Part shown: positions 52,133-62,200 of the stretch, piece by piece
How the letters are laid out: the number at the start of each line of letters is the position of its first letter
How positions within the stretch are numbered: the first letter of the stretch is position 1
Source: Anthracocystis setariae
Taxonomy: Eukaryota; Basidiomycota; Ustilaginomycetes; Ustilaginales; Ustilaginaceae
DNA length: 64,000 nucleotides
NCBI GenBank assembly: GCA_928724745.1
Contig: CAKMXJ010000011.1
Span: 496,001-560,000 of the forward strand
Direction: 5' to 3'
The notes under the pieces: generated by a model
The model's database searches: none
What the model was told of the DNA's origin: nothing
The model's input: the letters and a program-made list of their open reading frames with translations, nothing else
Position numbers and translations under genes: made by a program

Positions 52133-53402
52133 GACGGACGCTTTCGGTGCTGCTAGTAGTGCTGGTGCTGATGCTGCTGATCTGAAAGGCGATAGCGCCC
52201 GGGCCACGGTCCGAAGTTGCAGGTTTGACGCACGTTGGCAGGAGCGAGCGAGCAAGCAAGGGTGGGTTGACTCGGATTTCCTTCTCAAAATACTGTAACG
52301 CACTGTAAGATGCCAAACAAAGCACCAAAGCGTCATCTGAAGCGAATGGATGGAATTTCGATTTAAGTACACTAACAAAATCTGCGTCATCATCATCATC
52401 CGATTTCCTTTCCATTTCAAAAATTTCATCGTTTGCAATTCAAATCGCAAAGCCAAAAAGAGTGTCAATTCCCAAAGGTCCCACTCCAACGTTGGACTGA
52501 GCAGCAGTCAGCTGTCATTCAACCCTCTTCCAAATACAGAAGACAAAGTCAGGGAACGTGACGGCATCACACTACTACTGCTAGACTGAGATTCAGGCGG
52601 CTAGTTATTATAATACTCTGTAACTGTCAGCTCGCCTTGCAAGGTGAGTCAAGTGTGCAGTACAGTAGGGTAGAGCCTGACGTTTTCTCTCAACTGTGTG
52701 GTTGTTTGTTGATCGACATTTTACTGTATTGTACGTTTCTTCCAATTATCATAAAGAATGATGGTACTGATCTGTAGGGTTCACTTGCATATGATCGCCT
52801 CTTGTTTGCAAATTACTGTGTAGCAGAGTCGATGCTGTCGTATTCAATGTACTGTACTGTACTGGCTGGTTGTTGTTTCGGGCACTCGCCGATTCGTACT
52901 CGATTGTTGGCCGTGTGGTGGTGGTGGTGCAAATCATCGTCACAGAACCGTCCTCTACTCTACTCTACTCTACTCATGAGCCGATTGTGCAATGTTGTTT
53001 AACCGAGTCTGGCGCCCGATCTCGAGTTCCTGATTGACAGCTTGCTTAATGGATGAAAATGGATGGATGGATGATGTGGTTCTTTTTAATCGATATGCGA
53101 CATCATCGCGCATCCAGTCTACTGTAATCTAAGTGCGGAAGCGATGGCGATCTGATCCGATGATTATCGCTGCAAGCAGATCCCCGCGCCCGATCTGAAG
53201 CGATCAAATCGAATTATATAAATAGCCCAGATGCAATATGAGGATACAACCAAGCATCGTCAAAGGATTCGATCGCATTTGGCTGGAGATAGACTTGGGA
53301 ATATAGTGTTACAATGGGGTTTGGGCTGATGGTGGACGCCGTGGTATACATTACATACAAACAAATCACGCACTAGCTAAACTGGGTATGGTTGGCGGAC
53401 GA
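51941..53402. other. Intergenic region upstream of transaldolase
   Basis: It holds a T run and pyrimidine tract next to the TAL1 start, a GT microsatellite (52104-52132), TACTGTA-type clusters (52658-52670, 52849-52864), CTCTACTCTACT repeats (52952-52976) and a TATATAAATA-like sequence near 53215-53225. No gene is supported. Confidence 0.5.
52104..52132. repeat. GT dinucleotide microsatellite
   Basis: Fourteen GT units lie about 165 bp upstream of the transaldolase start codon, on the opposite strand to the gene. Confidence 0.93.
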
Positions 53403-54080
53403 TCACATCTCTCCGCACTCTGCATTTGGTTGTTTCAGCCAAAAGTCAACAAAACAAACAAGAGTCCGTCAGTCAGTATCATGTTTCGCATCTCTTTGAC
53501 CAAAACAATGATTGGCAACGATTGATAACTTACGAGTCACCCTAACCGGTAACTTTGGCCTATTATTCGCGCCGGTTGGAACATTCTCCATCTTCCTCAA
53601 CGTCAACAAGCCATCTATCACGCTACCAAACACCACATGTTTGCCATCCAAAAACTCACACGGTTGGAGCGTGATGAAAAATTGACAACCATTTGTAGCT
53701 GGACCGGAATTGGCCATGCTGAGTAGACCTGGCTTGTCGTGTTTCAGCGTCAAGTTTTCGTCTTGAAAGTGATCGCCGTAGATGGAGCGCGAACCGGTAC
53801 CGTCGGCGTTGAGGTAATCGCCACCTTGACACATAAAGTCCTTGATGATGCGATGGAAGATCGAGTTCTTGTAGCCTTGCGGAGTGTGGTTTGGTCGAAA
53901 CTCGCCGGTGCAGAGTTGACGAAAGTTTTCAGCGGTGCGAGGAACGATGTCGGAAAAGAGCTCGAATTTGATACGACCAGCAGCGGTGTCACCGATCGAG
54001 ATGTCCATGAATACGATGGGTCGACCATTGGTCCCTGCTCCTGCGACCGAGATGGAGGTGGAGGTGGATGCAGTCGACAT
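53403..54080 (-). CDS. PPIH: Cyclophilin H-type peptidyl-prolyl isomerase, with a 17-nt terminal exon
   Basis: Cyclophilin H (USA-CYP) binds the U4/U6 snRNP protein Prp4 and catalyses proline isomerisation in the spliceosome. Exon 1 is 54080-53534 and exon 2 is 53419-53403. The 114-bp intron has donor GTAAGT and acceptor TGCAG. Splicing joins a C to AG and gives QCGEM then stop, which is the family's C-terminus; without splicing the frame runs 20 codons into unrelated sequence. The product is 187 residues. The cyclophilin domain has the catalytic [14 protein letters not shown] segment, [19 protein letters not shown], and the Trp of cyclophilin A replaced by [12 protein letters not shown], which is common in this subfamily. 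The TGEFRP.....GYKNS insertion is the cyclophilin H signature. Confidence 0.95.
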
Positions 54081-54685
54081 GGGCGTGTGTGTGGGTATGT
54101 ATGTGTGTGTATGTGTGTGTAACGGGCAAAGCTGGTAAAGTGTTGTTCAGGTTCGCAACAAGAAGGGTGGAGGTTACGGTGTTCACTTCGGATTAGAGGG
54201 TGGGATTTTTTTTTTCTCGGTTTTCGGAGATGGGAGTAACGCGATGATCTGCAAACGATTTCAACCGATTTTGCAATTAGATCGATGTGGACACACTTTG
54301 ATTTGGGCCGAGAAAAAGAAAAAGAGGGCAATTTTGTTTGCATGGAAGCGATGCGTTGGTTGGCCGACAATTTTGGCAGCGCCCCGCCGCAAGACAAAGT
54401 GAATCGCTAAGCGATGCTTACAGTTGGTCGCTCGCCAGAAAAAAAAAAAAAAGCACCGCACTCTATAATAGAAGAGATGATCGTCAACCCTGGACCCTCG
54501 ATTGCACACTCACTCACTCACTCACTCGACTCGCTAATCAACTCGAATTCTGCACGCAAGAGTACGACAACACTGCGCTACACTATAGTGCAACAATGCA
54601 GTGAACGGTAGATAAAAGAAGAAACAGGTGTTGGCACAGTGCAGCACTATAAATGTAAGCAGAAGCAAGCCGGATTGGCAAAGCC

Positions 54686-54720
54686 AAGGTGAAAGGTGAA
54701 AGGTGAAAGGTGAAAGGTGG
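54686..54720. repeat. AAGGTGA heptanucleotide tandem repeat
   Basis: Four to five tandem copies of AAGGTGA, the last degenerate, lie in the PPIH-kinase intergenic region. Confidence 0.85.
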
Positions 54721-55816
54721 AAGGGTCATTGTGGGTCCAAGTCACAGTGTCGTCGCCGCGTGCGTGTCAAAAAAAAAGAAAGCGGGGGAGAAAAGCGAAG
54801 GAAGGTCTAAGACAACGCGGGCCAATCAAGCCAACGACATCAATAATCAATATAATAATAATTAATATGATATGATGATACTGTATCAGGCTGCCGAAGG
54901 CCTTGATCCGCCACGCCAGTTCGCTGTTGGATCAAAGACGATGAATGCATTGGATGGATGGATGGATGGCTGTCATCTGCCGCGCGCGCCAGCTTCAATC
55001 CCCGCCGTGTCGATTGATTTTTCTTTTTCCACACACTACTGTTCAAATCGATCTTTTCGAGGATCAGTCTCCCGTTTGCCAAGTCAGTAGTCCGCATCTA
55101 CTCTACTGTACTTTACTGTACAATACTGTAGTTGACACCCGCCCCCGGCGCTCACCAAACTGCGTCTTGTTTTGCACTGCCTCGTTACACAGCAAATGAC
55201 ATCTGCCAAGGCTGTCAACCGCATCCGATTGAAATCAAGCTACCGAACGCCACGCCACGCACAGTCAACAAACAAACGTTACTGTCACTGGACATGGTAT
55301 GAGCAATAAAGTGAGTGATGCTGGGCTGGCTAAGCAGTCAAAAGATGAGATTTTGATTACGCTCCAGAAAAGTATTTTATTCAAATTTGGCTCACCCTCG
55401 ACCCTTTTTTTTTTTTTTTTAGGTACTGTACTGTACTGTACTGTGGACCGACCATTATTTTAATTGATACAGCATTGATCATTTCTCACCTTTACGGAAA
55501 GTGTCTCCACTGCCCCACTTTTCTTTTTCTTTTTCTTTTTCTGTTTTCTTTTTTGCAAATCAAATGTAAATAAATGTCTGAGTCGCGGCCGTGGCAGTCA
55601 ATGAGTGCAGTCAGTCAATGCCGACAGATCGACCTCCTCCTCCTCCTCCTCCTCCTTTGCTGCTCCTAAATAAGCCTCGTCCTCTCTTCTGCCCTTCATC
55701 CATCCATCTGCATCTCTAGCACTCACTCACCTTGGTTGCAGCCTCGCACCCATCCTCCTTTTCTTCCAATCAGCAGCACTCGCAAACCACAACAGGCTTC
55801 TCTGCTGTCCATCACC

Positions 55817-55821
<5 letters not shown>

Positions 55822-55847
<26 letters not shown>
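55822..55847. repeat. CT dinucleotide microsatellite in the kinase leader
   Basis: Thirteen TC units lie about 95 bp upstream of the kinase ATG, so they are probably in the transcribed leader. Confidence 0.9.
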
Positions 55848-55939
55848 GCATCGAGCAAACCATCCGTTATCCATCACCTTTTCGTCACTGCCTTTGCCTC
55901 TTCACGTCCATCAGCATTCAAACAGCATAGCAAAGCATC

Positions 55940-58189
55940 ATGGCTACCAACGTAACACATACCGAAGATGCCACTTTGGAAGGTGGCTCCGCTTCCAAGG
56001 AACCCGGCGAATCACGCTCCGCCACCCTAACCACTCCCCCAGCTACCACCACCATCACTCCTACCACTACCAAACCCAATGCCCTCTCACCAAAACCATC
56101 GACACTTCTCGCCAACTGCGATCCAAAGCCTCTCATGGCCACCCCCTACTCGGATCGCATCCAGGCAGCTATGCGCGACGGCAGTGTCCGCATCCCCACC
56201 GAAGAGCGAGAGATGCGTGCCCGCGACCTTCTCGTCTTTTCCGACAGCGAAACCGAATCCAACCTCTCGCGTCCCCCTTCCCCCGATCGCCATCGTTACC
56301 CCAAACATCGTCTCAGCGGCCTTCAAGCCAAGGACCACACCATTGTCAAGCACGGCCTCGAAGCCGAAGGTCCCGACCCTTTTGCTCGTCTCGAGTTGAG
56401 ACGCGAAAATAGCCCTTACGACCTAAGAGCACAGCCTCCCAGCTTGACCCACATTGCCAACCAGCTCGACGCTCCCAAACCTTTGACCGCCGTCACCCCT
56501 GCCACCGAAGAGCGTCCTCGCTTCGTCTCGCGTCCCTCTTCGCCTCCTCCGCCTGCCATGTCGCCTACCAAAGCACCCGCTTCCACCAAGATCACCCACG
56601 CCACCAACGTCGCTTTCCCCGCACAGCCTGCCCAGCGTCCTGTCGAGCCCTCCCGTATACCCTCGACCGAACAATCCAAGCCCAAGGAGAAGGAGACCAA
56701 GGGCATGTTCCGTCGCATGCTATCCGGTGCCGCCGGTCATTCGTCCGACAAGGACAAGGACAAGGCGCATGCCCAAGCCGCTAGCCCCGGTCGCGAGCGT
56801 CCTTCTCCGCGCACCGCTGCGAGTCAGCAGGGCAGCGGTCACATTTCGCCCATGCGTTCTCCCTCGTTGAGTCATGGCTCCACGCCACCCACCAGTCCGC
56901 GAAACGAGCTGGACGAAGCCTTGATCGCATCCGCCTACCAGACCATGAACCTCACCAGTCCTCCCACCAGCCAGCCCCCCTCGCGCAACGTTTCGGTCAA
57001 GCGCAAGGATGGTAAAGATGCAAAGGATGGCGCTAGCGAAGGCTCACGTCTCACCGTAGCCGCCCTTCGCGATTGGGATGCCAAGGCCAAGCCCGAAAAG
57101 GAGAAATCCAGCAAGAAATCCGATCGCGGCAAAGACGCCGATGCCAAGTCCACCGCCAGCTCGACACTAAGGGACATGATCATGGGCTCGGCACCTAAAC
57201 TCTCTCGACGTGGTTCGTCCGCCAGTCACGGCAACAAGTCGGACGGAGGCAGCAAAAAGGGTGGATCCACCGCGGGAGGAGAGACGGCAAGTTTGCTGAA
57301 AAAGTACGGCGTGTGCGAAAAGGCGGCGATCGGTAAAGGTGCTACAGCGGTGGTGCGACTTGCGCACAAATGGGATCGATCCACGGAAAAGCTGTATGCC
57401 GTCAAAGAGTTTCGCAAACGTCGCAAGAACGAAACCGAAAAGGAATACGTCAAGAAGCTCACGTCCGAGTTTTGCATCTCGTCGACGCTGCATCACATCA
57501 ACATTGTCGAGACGGTGGATCTGGTGCAGGATGAAAACCGACACTGGTGCGAGGTGATGGAGTACTGTCCTGGTGGAGATCTGTATGCCGCCATCAAGCG
57601 AGGCGGCATGTCGCAAGCTGAAGTCGAATGTTCCTTCAAGCAGATCCTCAACGGTATTGCGTATCTTCATTCCATGGGGGTTGCGCATCGAGATATCAAA
57701 CCTGAAAACCTGCTGTTGGATGGACATGGTCATATCAAGATCACCGACTTTGGCGTTAGCGACGTGTTTCGAATGTGCTGGGAGAAATCCACCCACTACT
57801 CGAAAGGCCTCTGTGGCTCGGAACCGTACATTGCACCGGAACAGTTTGAGAAAAAGGAATACGATGCCAGGCTGGTGGATGTTTGGGCGGCGGCAGTGGT
57901 TTTTTACTGCATGCAGTTTCAGGAATTACCCTGGCGCGTGGCCAAGATGTCGGATCCCACGTTTAAGGAGTATGTCCAATCCTGGGTTAGTTCCCCTGCC
58001 CCAAGTCCGCTTAGTAATCTCAGTCCTCGCGAGTGCAGACCGCTGTTGAAGAAGATGCTCTGCCCAGATCCAAAAGGTAGGTACACCATCGACGACGTGC
58101 TTAAGGATTCTTGGTTGGCCAGTGTCCCCATTTGCGAACAAGGAAAGAAGAACGATCATACCCATTCCGGCGCAAATAGTCTCAATTAA
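55940..58189 (+). CDS. Hal4/Sat4-type serine/threonine protein kinase
   Basis: The 749-residue product has a disordered Ser/Pro-rich N-terminal half and a C-terminal kinase domain (about 455-735). Visible catalytic features are the glycine loop GKGATAVV, the VAIK-type lysine in YAVKEF, the catalytic loop [11 protein letters not shown] ([10 protein letters not shown]), and APE within [11 protein letters not shown]. The closest pattern is the fungal halotolerance family (Hal4/Sat4, Hal5, fission yeast Oca2), which in yeast stabilises plasma-membrane potassium and nutrient transporters. The diagnostic features are the [20 protein letters not shown] stretch and [15 protein letters not shown]. The ATG at 55940 (ATCATGGCT) follows a pyrimidine-rich leader. 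No intron is needed. The stop is followed by a C run and then the retrotransposon about 500 bp on. Confidence 0.92.
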   Translation: MATNVTHTEDATLEGGSASKEPGESRSATLTTPPATTTITPTTTKPNALSPKPSTLLANCDPKPLMATPYSDRIQAAMRDGSVRIPTEEREMRARDLLVFSDSETESNLSRPPSPDRHRYPKHRLSGLQAKDHTIVKHGLEAEGPDPFARLELRRENSPYDLRAQPPSLTHIANQLDAPKPLTAVTPATEERPRFVSRPSSPPPPAMSPTKAPASTKITHATNVAFPAQPAQRPVEPSRIPSTEQSKPKEKETKGMFRRMLSGAAGHSSDKDKDKAHAQAASPGRERPSPRTAASQQGSGHISPMRSPSLSHGSTPPTSPRNELDEALIASAYQTMNLTSPPTSQPPSRNVSVKRKDGKDAKDGASEGSRLTVAALRDWDAKAKPEKEKSSKKSDRGKDADAKSTASSTLRDMIMGSAPKLSRRGSSASHGNKSDGGSKKGGSTAGGETASLLKKYGVCEKAAIGKGATAVVRLAHKWDRSTEKLYAVKEFRKRRKNETEKEYVKKLTSEFCISSTLHHINIVETVDLVQDENRHWCEVMEYCPGGDLYAAIKRGGMSQAEVECSFKQILNGIAYLHSMGVAHRDIKPENLLLDGHGHIKITDFGVSDVFRMCWEKSTHYSKGLCGSEPYIAPEQFEKKEYDARLVDVWAAAVVFYCMQFQELPWRVAKMSDPTFKEYVQSWVSSPAPSPLSNLSPRECRPLLKKMLCPDPKGRYTIDDVLKDSWLASVPICEQGKKNDHTHSGANSLN

Positions 58190-58694
58190 TCAATACATCC
58201 CCCCCCCCCCCCCCTTTCCTCGTCAAGATGCTGTATCGAGTGGGTAAATGTGCAAAACAAGCGAGCTGAAGGATCCATACATACATGTATACACCCGCAA
58301 TTGCGATCAAATTCGTAACACAGCAATTAATTGTTGACTCTTGTTCATAAACAGTGTTACTCAAAAGCTCGGCTGCTGTGTCAACCCAGGCTAGTTGCTC
58401 GGTTTTGATACCTTGGCGCATCCCACTCCTTGTCTCTCTCTCTCTCTTTGATCAGATCTGGATTGATTTTAGACGCTGTTTGCATGTCCAGCGAGTGCCA
58501 CACCACTGCTGAAAATGGGTTAGTTGGGTTAATGTCCAGGGGGGAGGGGAAGACGAACAATCTTGTTCCCCGACAGTTAAGCCGATGTTCACAGTCGTAT
58601 GTCCAGAGTCCAAGTGAGTGAAGGTTACCACCGCTTACAAAGATGGTATCGACGATAACCTGCAAGATCGTCGTCTTGTTCCTGGAAATACCAC
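58190..58694. other. Spacer between the kinase gene and the retrotransposon
   Basis: It contains a C run (58198-58214) and a CT repeat near 58434-58447. No gene is supported. The left boundary of the retrotransposon probably lies at or just below 58695, but a target-site duplication cannot be checked because the other end is outside the window. Confidence 0.5.
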
Positions 58695-58813
58695 CATCAC
58701 CGTTGCTTATTCGCTTATACTCACGCCTCCACACCACTCGCACGGAAAAGAAGAAATGGAAGAAAACGATTGCCGAACTCGAGCGAGTCGCTCGCGAGCT
58801 CCCAGCCGTGGCC
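58695..58813 (-). repeat. 119-bp direct repeat, distal copy (B2-like)
   Basis: Identical base for base to 59125-59243, in the same orientation and offset by 430 bp. It is the outermost recognised part of the element's 3' end. Confidence 0.95.
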
Positions 58814-59124
58814 GTACAGGGCACGGGCGGTCGAGCGTCGCGTGTGAGCGTAGCAGAGGGTGCGGGAGACCGCAAAGAAGACTAAGACTGATAAAAATAA
58901 GAGAGCGATAACATAGTGGAGCGTAACATGTTTTAGGGACGGGTCAGGGCGGGTGAAAAAGCCGAATCGCGAGGGCGAGACGGCGAGCGAGATGGTGGTG
59001 AGGAAAACAGGGTGAGACGAGCAAGCTAAGCTGGCTTGTACACGTCACCACTCTGTGCTTACGCGCTGCTTACGTGAGCGCTCGCGACGCCACAGTGAAA
59101 CCAGCGCTCGTACCAAGCGCACTG
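58814..59124 (-). repeat. Spacer between the 119-bp repeats, candidate A2 segment
   Basis: In Ngaro-type split direct repeats the segment between B1 and B2 (A2) matches a copy (A1) at the element's 5' end. No match to this 311-bp segment is visible in the last few hundred bases of the window, so A1 is expected further right. The assignment is inference from family architecture. Confidence 0.55.
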
Positions 59125-59243
59125 CATCACCGTTGCTTATTCGCTTATACTCACGCCTCCACACCACTCGCACGGAAAAGAAGAAATGGAAGAAAACGAT
59201 TGCCGAACTCGAGCGAGTCGCTCGCGAGCTCCCAGCCGTGGCC
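59125..59243 (-). repeat. 119-bp direct repeat, proximal copy (B1-like)
   Basis: Identical to 58695-58813. It begins about 100 bp downstream of the recombinase stop codon on the minus strand. Confidence 0.95.
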
Positions 59244-59265
59244 ATGAGGTGTGAGCAGCGGACCG

Positions 59266-62200
59266 CTAGGTGTCCCGGTTGCGAACGGCGGCTGGAGAGC
59301 AACGAGAGGCGACTCCCATCGAGAGGAACCGAGGTAGGGGGCTAGAGATCTCGCCACGCGGCAACAGAGAGGTCGAGGTGGTGGCTCGTGTTGGCGTATA
59401 GGGCGGATCTGGCAGTGGCGGCGCGCTCGGTGGCTGACTTGTCGATATAGCGACGGAAGCAGTCGCTCCGCCAACGACCGAGCGCGCGGATGGTGTCGTC
59501 GTCGACGCCATTGGACGCAGCCCAAGTGGCGGCGCCGCGACGGAATGAATGGCCCGAGTATGCCGAAGCCTGGATGCCACAGTGGGCGAGGCAGCGGCGG
59601 AGCATACTCGAGAAGGCCTGGCGGCTGAAGGGGAGGCCGCCGTCGAGGGCAAAGAGGGGGGCCGAGGCAGGGCGACCGTGGCAGATGGTTGCCAATGCTG
59701 CGACTGCGCACGTGGAGAGAGGGACGGCCGGTGCTGTGAGCGTGACACCCGACCGGAAAGGATCCGTCTTGCTGGAGGGCAGGAAGACGGTGGCGAAGGA
59801 GCGGTCGGCGGCGAAGGAGACGGAGCCGACAAGGAGGGAGGGTGGGGCGCCTTGCGCTTCCCAAGTGAACTCGCCTGCGCGTAAGAAGCAAGCAAAGGCG
59901 AGACAGAAAGAAGCGCGGTACATCCTGCGATCGTGCTGAGATGGGCAGACGATGAGGAGCGCCAGGACGAGCTGCCGAAGGAGTGGGAGTGTGATCGGCA
60001 GCTTGGCGACCGGGCTGGGGACGCCAATGACGCGTTTGTAACCTCTGGCGACGCGGGCGAGGCGCTCAGAGTCAAAGGCGGTGGTGTCAAGCCCGAGGTC
60101 AATGTGCCACGACTTGAGAGTGGCGAGGTTGCGTTTGAGCAGACCGTACGACCGATTCTCGGCGTGGTGGTGAGCGCACCACTCGATAAGGGTGGTGGCG
60201 GTGGCGGGGAAGGGCGGAGAGGGGAGGGCGATCCTGGTCGTGCAGGAGGAGAGGTAATCGTCGACGATGGCCGACGATCTGGACCGTGTGCTGCTGGCAA
60301 GCCCGTTCCAGAGGAGGAAAGCCGCTGGGCTGCTGAGGCCGACGACAGCGGCGAAGGTTGTGGGTGGCTGCTGGTCGCTCTGGCCCCGTTGAACGACAGG
60401 AGGGCGAAGGCCGTCGGGTAATGCTGCTCAAGGAAGGCAAAACGGCGGCGAGAGAGAGCGTCAGCAAGTACATTGTCTTCGGACGAGACGCGGACCGGTA
60501 CAAGGTCAATGTGCTGGCGCAGGCAGAGGGAGAAGATCTCCCGAAACAGCACCTGCGTCGCTGGGTCCCGAATCGAGCCTTTCCGCAGGCCGTACTCGAC
60601 GTTCTCGTTATCTACGTGGAGGACCACCTTGCGGGGCCCAGACCATCGTGGCGAGAAGCGTCGAAGAGCCTCAAGGACGGCCAGCGCCTCCAAGAAACGG
60701 ATGTTCTTGCGGCGGTGGCGACGAGAGAGCTCCTTGGAGAAGACGGCGGAAGGCCGCTCCATACAGCCGAGGTGCGCGCCGATGGCGCGGGGCGAGGCGT
60801 CCGTCCATACGTGCTCGATGACGAGAGGTGATGGCTGAAGCAGAGAGACACCATCCCACGAATGCAACGTTTCGATCCACCATACCAGTTCCGCGCGTGT
60901 GGCTCGACTGATCCGGCGACCGAAAGGCGCTTTATAATGAGCTCGGACGGCATCATACAAGCGCCGCAGGAAAGCACGGCCGTGAGGAGCGACGCGAGTG
61001 ACGAACTGAAGGTGTCCGGCCACTTGTTGAAGCTCCAAGAGTGAGGCGCGGCCTCGGTCGACGACGCGCGAGCACATGTTGATAATGCGCTGACGCCGCT
61101 CCTGTGTGATTGAAGCGGTCTGGGCGACAGAATCCAACTCGATGCCGAGGATTTCTAGTCGCGTAGTGTCCCAGACCGTCTTCTTTTGGCTGATCTTGAA
61201 TCCAAGTGCTGCGGCTGCGAGGCTGAGCACCTGGATGGGCAAGGCGTGAGGGGCGGCTGCGTCAGAGGCGCCAAAGAAGTCGTCCAAGTAATGTGAGACG
61301 TCGGAATGCGAGGTCGACGACGTCGTCACAGACTGCAAGGCAAAGGATGCGAGCCAATGCAGAAACTCGGCGAAGAGGTTGAACAGAAATGGCGACGAGC
61401 GTCCGCCAAACGCAAGCGCACATTCCTGATAGTGTTGGCCGTCAAAGTGAATGCCCATGAGTCGGGCATCTGACTTGGCCACGATGACGTGCCGAAAGGC
61501 ATCCTCGAGGTCGGCCTTCCATAACGAGGCGCTCGGATGATCGCGAACAAAGTCTATGATGGCGTCAAGGCTCTCGTAGTGGATGGCGACGAACGAGGTG
61601 TTGATGCCGTCGTTGACCGACGGCAGGCGAGACCCAGGGCGACGTGGGTGCGACAAGTGGTAGATGGTACGCTTCTTGTCGCTGTGTGGCTTGGGTACCA
61701 CACCCACGGGCGAGCAGACTAGTTGGATGGCTGCTGGGTCGGCGACACGGCGAAGGCGGCCTTCTGCCAGGCGCGCTTCGATCTCGCGTCGAAGGTGTTG
61801 AACGTCGTCGGCGTTCATGGGTAAGTTGGTGGCGTCAAGTCTGGCTGACGAACGAAGAGGGCCATCGTAGCCGAGCTTGACGCCATGTTGCAGGGCGCCT
61901 CGCAGTTGGTCTGCAAAGGCGCGGTCGGGGTAAAGGTCTAGAAAACGAGACCAGTACCGAAGTTGCAGCGTACCGACGGTGGCTGGCACGTCGGTCGCGG
62001 AGAAAATGGGCTGCTCGCACAAGGTATTGGGCCTTGGCGAGGGGGGAGAACCTGTGAGCAGGCCAAAGAGGAGGGTCGCGGCATTGTCAGACGACATGTC
62101 GACGATGCCGGCGGGGGCAAAAAAGTCCAGCGAGGGACGAGCGCCAGCTTGGGCGGGAAGAGGCCCAGCTTGGGGCGCGGGAGGCTCGGCTTGGAGCGCG

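Larger units (their letters stand above)
54081..55939. promoter_or_regulatory. Long divergent intergenic region, PPIH and the Hal4-type kinase
   Basis: This 1.86-kb gap between two divergent starts holds no credible gene. It has GTGT-rich sequence next to PPIH, tandem CTCACT units (about 54509-54528), a GGTGAAA heptamer repeat (54686-54720), GGAT repeats (54951-54970), TACTGTAC clusters (55097-55131, 55422-55444), a T run (55405-55420), CCT repeats (55634-55654) and a CT microsatellite just before the kinase leader. Confidence 0.5.

Noticed and set aside
59490..60421. Plus-strand open frames opposite the recombinase and RNase H
   Set aside because: GC-rich DNA leaves all frames open; the minus-strand proteins carry the catalytic motifs.
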